NCBI RefSeq assembly: GCF_030848395.1
Contig: NZ_JAVDBT010000002.1
Coordinates: forward strand, 186,001 to 250,000
DNA from: Pseudogemmobacter lacusdianii
Lineage (GTDB): Bacteria; Pseudomonadota; Alphaproteobacteria; Rhodobacterales; Rhodobacteraceae
Direction of reading: 5' to 3'
Length of the DNA stretch: 64,000 nt
The translations under genes were made by a program, and so were the position numbers. Below the pieces are notes generated by a model. It made no database searches. It saw only the letters and a list, made by a program, of their open reading frames with translations, and was not told where the DNA came from. Below, piece after piece: positions 60,080 through 64,000 of this stretch; positions within the stretch are counted from its first letter, which is position 1; the number at the start of each line of letters is the position of its first letter.

Positions 60080-61198
60080 ATGAAACTTTCGATCGAACGC
60101 GGGACTTTGCTGAAAGCATTGGCGCAGGCCCAATCCGTTGTTGAGCGGCGCAACACGATTCCGATCCTTGCCAACGTGCTGATTGAAGCCGATGGCGCGC
60201 AGGCTTCGTTCCGCGCGACTGACTTGGACATCGAAGTGGTCGATCGCGCGCCGGCGATGGTCGAACGTGCCGGGGCCACCACGGTTTCGGCCGTCATGCT
60301 GCATGAGATCATCCGCAAACTGCCCGATGGCTCCTTGGTCAATCTGACCGAAGATGGCGCGGCGGGGCGCTTGACCATTGCGGCGGGCCGTTCGGTCTTC
60401 AGTTTGGCCACGCTGCCGAAAGAAGATTTCCCGGTGATGGCCTCGTCGGAATACGCTACCAATTTCACCGCCAAGGCTCCGGCCTTGCGGCGGCTGTTCG
60501 ATAAGGCGAAATTCGCCATCTCGACCGAAGAGACCCGCTATTATCTGAACGGCGTCTATATGCATGTGGCGACCGGCGAAGAGGGCCAGGTTCTGCGCTG
60601 CGTTGCGACCGATGGTCACCGTCTGGCCCGGATCGATGCCGAGCTGCCCGCAGGGGCCGAAGGCATGCCCGGCGTGATCGTGCCGCGCAAAACCGTGGGC
60701 GAGTTGCGGAAGCTCTTGGACGATGATGAGGCGCAGATCGCGGTTTCGGTCTCGGAAACCAAGGTGCGTTTCGCCACTCCGGCGATCACTTTGACCTCGA
60801 AAGTCATCGACGGCACCTTCCCCGATTACAGCCGCGTTATCCCGACCGGCAACACCCGCCGCTTGGAAGTGGACGCCAGCGAGTTTGCCAAGGCCGTCGA
60901 CCGGGTGGCGACTGTGTCGTCCGAGCGGTCGCGCGCCGTGAAGCTGTCCTTGGATGAAGACCGGCTGATCTTGTCGGTCAACGCCCCGGATTCGGGTGCG
61001 GCGGAAGAAGAGCTGGCCGTGGCCTATTCCGACGAGCGTTTGGAAATCGGCTTTAACGCCAAGTATTTGCTGGAGATTGCCAGCCAAGTGGACCGTGAAA
61101 ACGCGGTCTTCCTCTTCAACTCCTCGGGCGATCCGACCTTGATGCGCGAGGGCAATGACGCCTCGGCCGTCTATGTCGTGATGCCGATGCGCGTCTAA
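60080..61198 (+). CDS. dnaN: DNA polymerase III beta subunit (sliding clamp)
   Basis: A 372-residue clamp of three tandem domains. MKLSIERGTLLKALAQAQSVVERRNTIPIL at the start and EGNDASAVYVVMPMRV at the end are characteristic, with the conserved VMPMR C-terminus. The 122-bp gap from dnaA has no gene. It is followed by recF 65 bp away. Confidence 0.97.
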   Translation: MKLSIERGTLLKALAQAQSVVERRNTIPILANVLIEADGAQASFRATDLDIEVVDRAPAMVERAGATTVSAVMLHEIIRKLPDGSLVNLTEDGAAGRLTIAAGRSVFSLATLPKEDFPVMASSEYATNFTAKAPALRRLFDKAKFAISTEETRYYLNGVYMHVATGEEGQVLRCVATDGHRLARIDAELPAGAEGMPGVIVPRKTVGELRKLLDDDEAQIAVSVSETKVRFATPAITLTSKVIDGTFPDYSRVIPTGNTRRLEVDASEFAKAVDRVATVSSERSRAVKLSLDEDRLILSVNAPDSGAAEEELAVAYSDERLEIGFNAKYLLEIASQVDRENAVFLFNSSGDPTLMREGNDASAVYVVMPMRV

Positions 61199-61263
61199 AC
61201 CGGCGGCGGGGGCTGCGGCCTCCGACCTCGTGTTGCGACGTCACTTTTGGGAAGGGTCAGGTT

Positions 61264-62352
61264 ATGGGCGGTCTTGCGATCACCAACCTGACCCTTTCGC
61301 ATTTCCGCAGCCACCGTGCGACGAAACTGGCCTTTGATGGTCGTCCTGTGGCGATCGTTGGCCCGAATGGCGCTGGCAAAACCAATATTCTCGAGGCGGT
61401 TTCCTTGCTCTCGCCCGGCCGTGGCATGCGCCGGGCTGCGAGTGATGAGCTGGGGCGTAGGCCAGAAGCGCTTGGCTGGAAGATCACCGCCGAGATCGAC
61501 GGCATCGGCGGCGCGCATCAGCTTGAGGCTTGGGCCGAGGCGAATGAGACCCGGCAAACCCGGATTGATGGCAAGGCAGCCACCCAAACCGCCCTTGGTC
61601 GGGTGCTGCGGGTGCTCTGGCTGGTGCCGGCGATGGACCGGCTTTGGATTGAAGCGGCTGAAGGGCGGCGGCGCTTCCTTGATCGGATGACCTTAAGTTT
61701 CACGCCAGATCATGGCGAAGTGGTTCTGGCCTATGAAAAGGCGATGCGCGACCGCAACCGGCTTTTGAAGGATCAGGTGCAAGACCCGCATTGGTATGGC
61801 GCGCTTGAGGCGCGGATGGATGATGCGGGCCGCCAGATCACGGCCAATCGGCAGGCGGCTTTGGACCGAATTTCCGTCGCCCAAACCAATGCGCAGACGC
61901 AGTTCCCGCGCGCTGACCTCTCGATCCTTGCGCCGGAAGGTGCGCCCGAGGATTTGGCCCAAGCCTTGGCCGAGAACCGGCGCCGCGACATGGCCGCTGG
62001 GCGCACGCTGATCGGCCCGCACCGCGTTGATCTTGCAGCGGTCTATAGTGCGAAGGGCGTGCCAGCGGGGCAATGTTCGACCGGAGAGCAAAAGGCTTTG
62101 CTGATCAGTTTGATCCTTGCGAATGCGCGCGCGATTGAGGTTGAGCTTGGCCATGCGCCGGTGCTTTTGCTCGACGAAGTCGCGGCCCATCTCGACGTTG
62201 ACCGGCGTGCTGCGCTGTATCACGAGATCTGCGCCTTGGGCGCGCAGGCCTTGATGACGGGGACCGAGGCCGCCTTGTTTGACAGCTTGGGAAATCGCGG
62301 GCAAACCATCGAGATCTTTGAGGAAGGCGGGCTTAGTCAGTTGCGCACCTGA
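61264..62352 (+). CDS. recF: DNA replication and repair protein RecF
   Basis: A 362-residue SMC-like ATPase that loads RecA at gaps. The Walker A is GPNGAGKTN (about 34-42), STGEQKALLISLILA near 273-287 is the signature motif and PVLLLDEVAAHLD near 299-311 Walker B. FRSHRATKLAF precedes as usual. Start 61264 fits the family. Confidence 0.95.
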   Translation: MGGLAITNLTLSHFRSHRATKLAFDGRPVAIVGPNGAGKTNILEAVSLLSPGRGMRRAASDELGRRPEALGWKITAEIDGIGGAHQLEAWAEANETRQTRIDGKAATQTALGRVLRVLWLVPAMDRLWIEAAEGRRRFLDRMTLSFTPDHGEVVLAYEKAMRDRNRLLKDQVQDPHWYGALEARMDDAGRQITANRQAALDRISVAQTNAQTQFPRADLSILAPEGAPEDLAQALAENRRRDMAAGRTLIGPHRVDLAAVYSAKGVPAGQCSTGEQKALLISLILANARAIEVELGHAPVLLLDEVAAHLDVDRRAALYHEICALGAQALMTGTEAALFDSLGNRGQTIEIFEEGGLSQLRT

Positions 62353-62408
62353 CCGCCGCCCTCTCCGCTCCTCACAACCATTCTGACGATGAAAGCCGAG
62401 TGCCCAGC

Positions 62409-63029
62409 ATGACCATCACCCTGCATCAAATGTTGCTTTATGCGCTTGCGATGGCAGGGCTTTGGGCGGTGCCCGGCCCGGTTTGGGTGGCGCTGACCGC
62501 GCGGTCCTTGTCGGGCGGCATGCGCGCGGCATGGCCCTTGGCGGTTGGCGTCGCGATTGGCGATCTCCTCTGGCCGCTTTGCGCGATCTTGGGCCTCACT
62601 TGGGTGCTCTCGGTCTATGGCGAGGCGCTGACCTTGCTGCGCTGGCTGGCGGCCTTGGTCTTCATCGTGATGGGCGTTCTGTTGCTGCGCAAAAAGCCGG
62701 ATGCGCCCGGCACTGACAGCCGGTTGACCCGGCCGGGGATCTGGGCGGGCTTTTCCGTCGGTGTTGCGGCTGTGATCGGCAACCCCAAGGCGATCCTTTT
62801 CTACATGGGCTTCCTGCCCGGCTTCTTCGATCTGACGCAGGTTAACGGGATCGATATTGCAGTGATCCTTGCGATCTCTTGCATCCTGCCCATGCTTGGC
62901 AACCTGACTTTGGCCCTGTTCCTGACTTGGGCGCGGCAGCTTTTGTCCAGCCCTGCGGCCCTTCGCAGGATGAACATCGGCTCAGGGGTCTTGCTTATTC
63001 TTGTGGGGCTGGTAATCCCTCTTACCTGA
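62409..63029 (+). CDS. LysE/RhtB-family exporter
   Basis: A 206-residue inner-membrane protein with about five to six helices, typical of LysE/RhtB amino-acid exporters: [46 protein letters not shown] at about 9-54 with the PGP motif, and [18 protein letters not shown] near 124-141. It sits between recF and gyrB, which are usually adjacent, and is the only non-replication gene in that block. ATG 62409 is preferred to a GTG at 62400. Substrate unknown. Confidence 0.88.
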   Translation: MTITLHQMLLYALAMAGLWAVPGPVWVALTARSLSGGMRAAWPLAVGVAIGDLLWPLCAILGLTWVLSVYGEALTLLRWLAALVFIVMGVLLLRKKPDAPGTDSRLTRPGIWAGFSVGVAAVIGNPKAILFYMGFLPGFFDLTQVNGIDIAVILAISCILPMLGNLTLALFLTWARQLLSSPAALRRMNIGSGVLLILVGLVIPLT

Positions 63030-63108
63030 CACAAAATCTGGTGTGCTGGCCGTGACATTCCCGGCCCGAACCGCTATAAATGGCGGGCAATCTGGAAGGT
63101 TCCGATAC

Positions 63109-64000
63109 ATGGCCGATGCGCCCAAGAAACCCGCCGAATACGGCGCTGATTCTATCAAGGTTCTCAAAGGCTTGGAGGCTGTGCGCAAGCGGCCCGGCAT
63201 GTATATCGGCGATACCGATGATGGCTCGGGCCTGCACCACATGGTCTATGAAGTCGTCGATAACGGCATCGACGAAGCCTTGGCAGGTCACGCCACCGAG
63301 GTGGTGGTGACGATCCATGATGATGACTCGGTTTCGGTGCGCGACAACGGTCGTGGCATCCCGGTCGACATCCACCCCGAAGAGGGCGTCTCCGCGGCCG
63401 AGGTCATCATGACCCAGTTGCACGCAGGCGGCAAATTCAACAACACCGATGAGGGCGGCAACGCCTATAAGGTCTCGGGCGGTCTGCACGGCGTGGGCGT
63501 GTCGGTGGTGAACGCGCTGTCGGAATGGCTGGTCCTGACCGTTTGGCGCGACGACAAAGAATATCAGGCGCGGTTCGAATTCGGCGATTGCGTCGAGCAT
63601 GTGAGCGTCATCGGCGATGCGCCGGGCCGGAAGGGCACTCAGGTGCGGTTCTTGGCCAGCGCCAAGACCAACCGCGAAGATGGCACCTTCTCGAACCTCG
63701 ACTACAGCTTCAAAACGCTGGAAAACCGGCTGCGCGAGCTTGCGTTTCTGAATTCGGGCGTGCGCATCATTCTGGCGGATGAGCGGATCGCTGATCCACA
63801 GCGCACCGAGCTTTACTATGACGGCGGCGTGCGCGAATTCGTGAAATTCGTCGACCGTTCAAAAACTTCGGTGATGCCCGAGCCGATCTATATGACCGGC
63901 GAAAAGAACGGCATCGGCGTGGAAGTGGCGATGTGGTGGAACGACAGCTACCATGAAAACGTGCTGCCCTTCACCAACAACATCCCGCAGCGCGACGGTG
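63109..64000 (+). CDS. gyrB: DNA gyrase subunit B, N-terminal part
   Basis: The first 297 residues of GyrB; the gene runs off the window. The GHKL ATPase motifs are present: [14 protein letters not shown] (about 44-57) with the ATP-coordinating Glu/Asn, [11 protein letters not shown] (about 78-88), and [33 protein letters not shown] (about 107-139). [22 protein letters not shown] is the standard start. DNA-gate TOPRIM and C-terminal domains lie beyond 64000. RBS GGAAGG is close before the ATG. Confidence 0.97.
   Translation, partial: MADAPKKPAEYGADSIKVLKGLEAVRKRPGMYIGDTDDGSGLHHMVYEVVDNGIDEALAGHATEVVVTIHDDDSVSVRDNGRGIPVDIHPEEGVSAAEVIMTQLHAGGKFNNTDEGGNAYKVSGGLHGVGVSVVNALSEWLVLTVWRDDKEYQARFEFGDCVEHVSVIGDAPGRKGTQVRFLASAKTNREDGTFSNLDYSFKTLENRLRELAFLNSGVRIILADERIADPQRTELYYDGGVREFVKFVDRSKTSVMPEPIYMTGEKNGIGVEVAMWWNDSYHENVLPFTNNIPQRDG

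Noticed and set aside
1-64000. tRNA, rRNA, CRISPR arrays, IS elements or prophage genes
   Set aside because: No cloverleaf-like or regularly spaced repeat arrays, transposase or integrase motifs were recognised when reading the gaps and frames; a tRNAscan or Infernal run would be decisive.

Overview
The window reads as chromosomal DNA of a Rhodobacterales-type alphaproteobacterium. Supporting signs are high GC, tightly packed operons with ATGA/TGATG overlaps, FlaF/FlbT flagellin regulators, a MotE-type motility protein, SecB, and the ordered core block ubiB-ubiE / mutM / enoyl-CoA hydratase / rpsT / dnaA-dnaN-recF-gyrB. The genus cannot be fixed from the sequence alone. No tRNA, rRNA, IS element, integrase or CRISPR array was recognised.

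Layout. (1) 1-2935: end of a sugar ABC ATPase, then xylB and xylA (xylose use). (2) 2957-6365: yihY/brkB-like membrane protein, ubiG, proline iminopeptidase, a flavin-reductase-like protein. (3) 6481-18384: accessory catabolic region. A plus-strand operon holds a NicX-like ring-opening dioxygenase, an acyl-CoA-dehydrogenase-fold flavoprotein, an SRPBCC/alpha-beta-hydrolase fusion, a TetR regulator, a glutamine-synthetase-like ligase and a flavin reductase. After a GntR gene and the core gene secB comes a minus-strand operon of cytochrome P450, a second glutamine-synthetase-like ligase and a putidaredoxin-type ferredoxin. It is divergent from a class I glutamine-amidotransferase-like hydrolase and followed by a second GntR. 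This set suggests breakdown of an amine or N-heterocycle through gamma-glutamylation and P450 oxidation. (4) 18430-28358: two divergent operons for amino-sugar use. One is BadF-type kinase, UTRA GntR, SIS deaminase and nagA; the other is murQ, a four-gene CUT1 ABC importer and a Gfo/Idh/MocA oxidoreductase. Together they form a plausible MurNAc/GlcNAc uptake-to-fructose-6-P pathway, with a matched pair of operator-like repeats between them.

(5) 28363-53462: a large flagellar cluster (fliP, fliN, fliH, fliF; fliL, motE, motA, flhA, fliR, flhB; fliL-like, flgH, flgA, flgG, flgF, fliQ, fliE, flgC, flgB; fliI; DUF1217, flbT, flaF, flagellin; flgJ-like, fliK, flgD). Notable members are a periplasmic AMIN/helical-repeat protein of 726 residues next to motA, a separate transglycosylase, and two FliL-family proteins. 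MotB, FliG, FliM, FlgE, FlgI, FlgK and FlgL are not in the window. CtrA-like half-site pairs lie between divergent flagellar operons. (6) 53481-64000: ubiquinone genes, DNA repair and the dnaA-dnaN-recF-lysE-gyrB replication block; gyrB runs off the end. A 519-bp gap upstream of dnaA carries the rpsT terminator and several inverted repeats but no visible consensus DnaA box.

All functional statements rest on reading motifs and gene order by eye; no database search was run.
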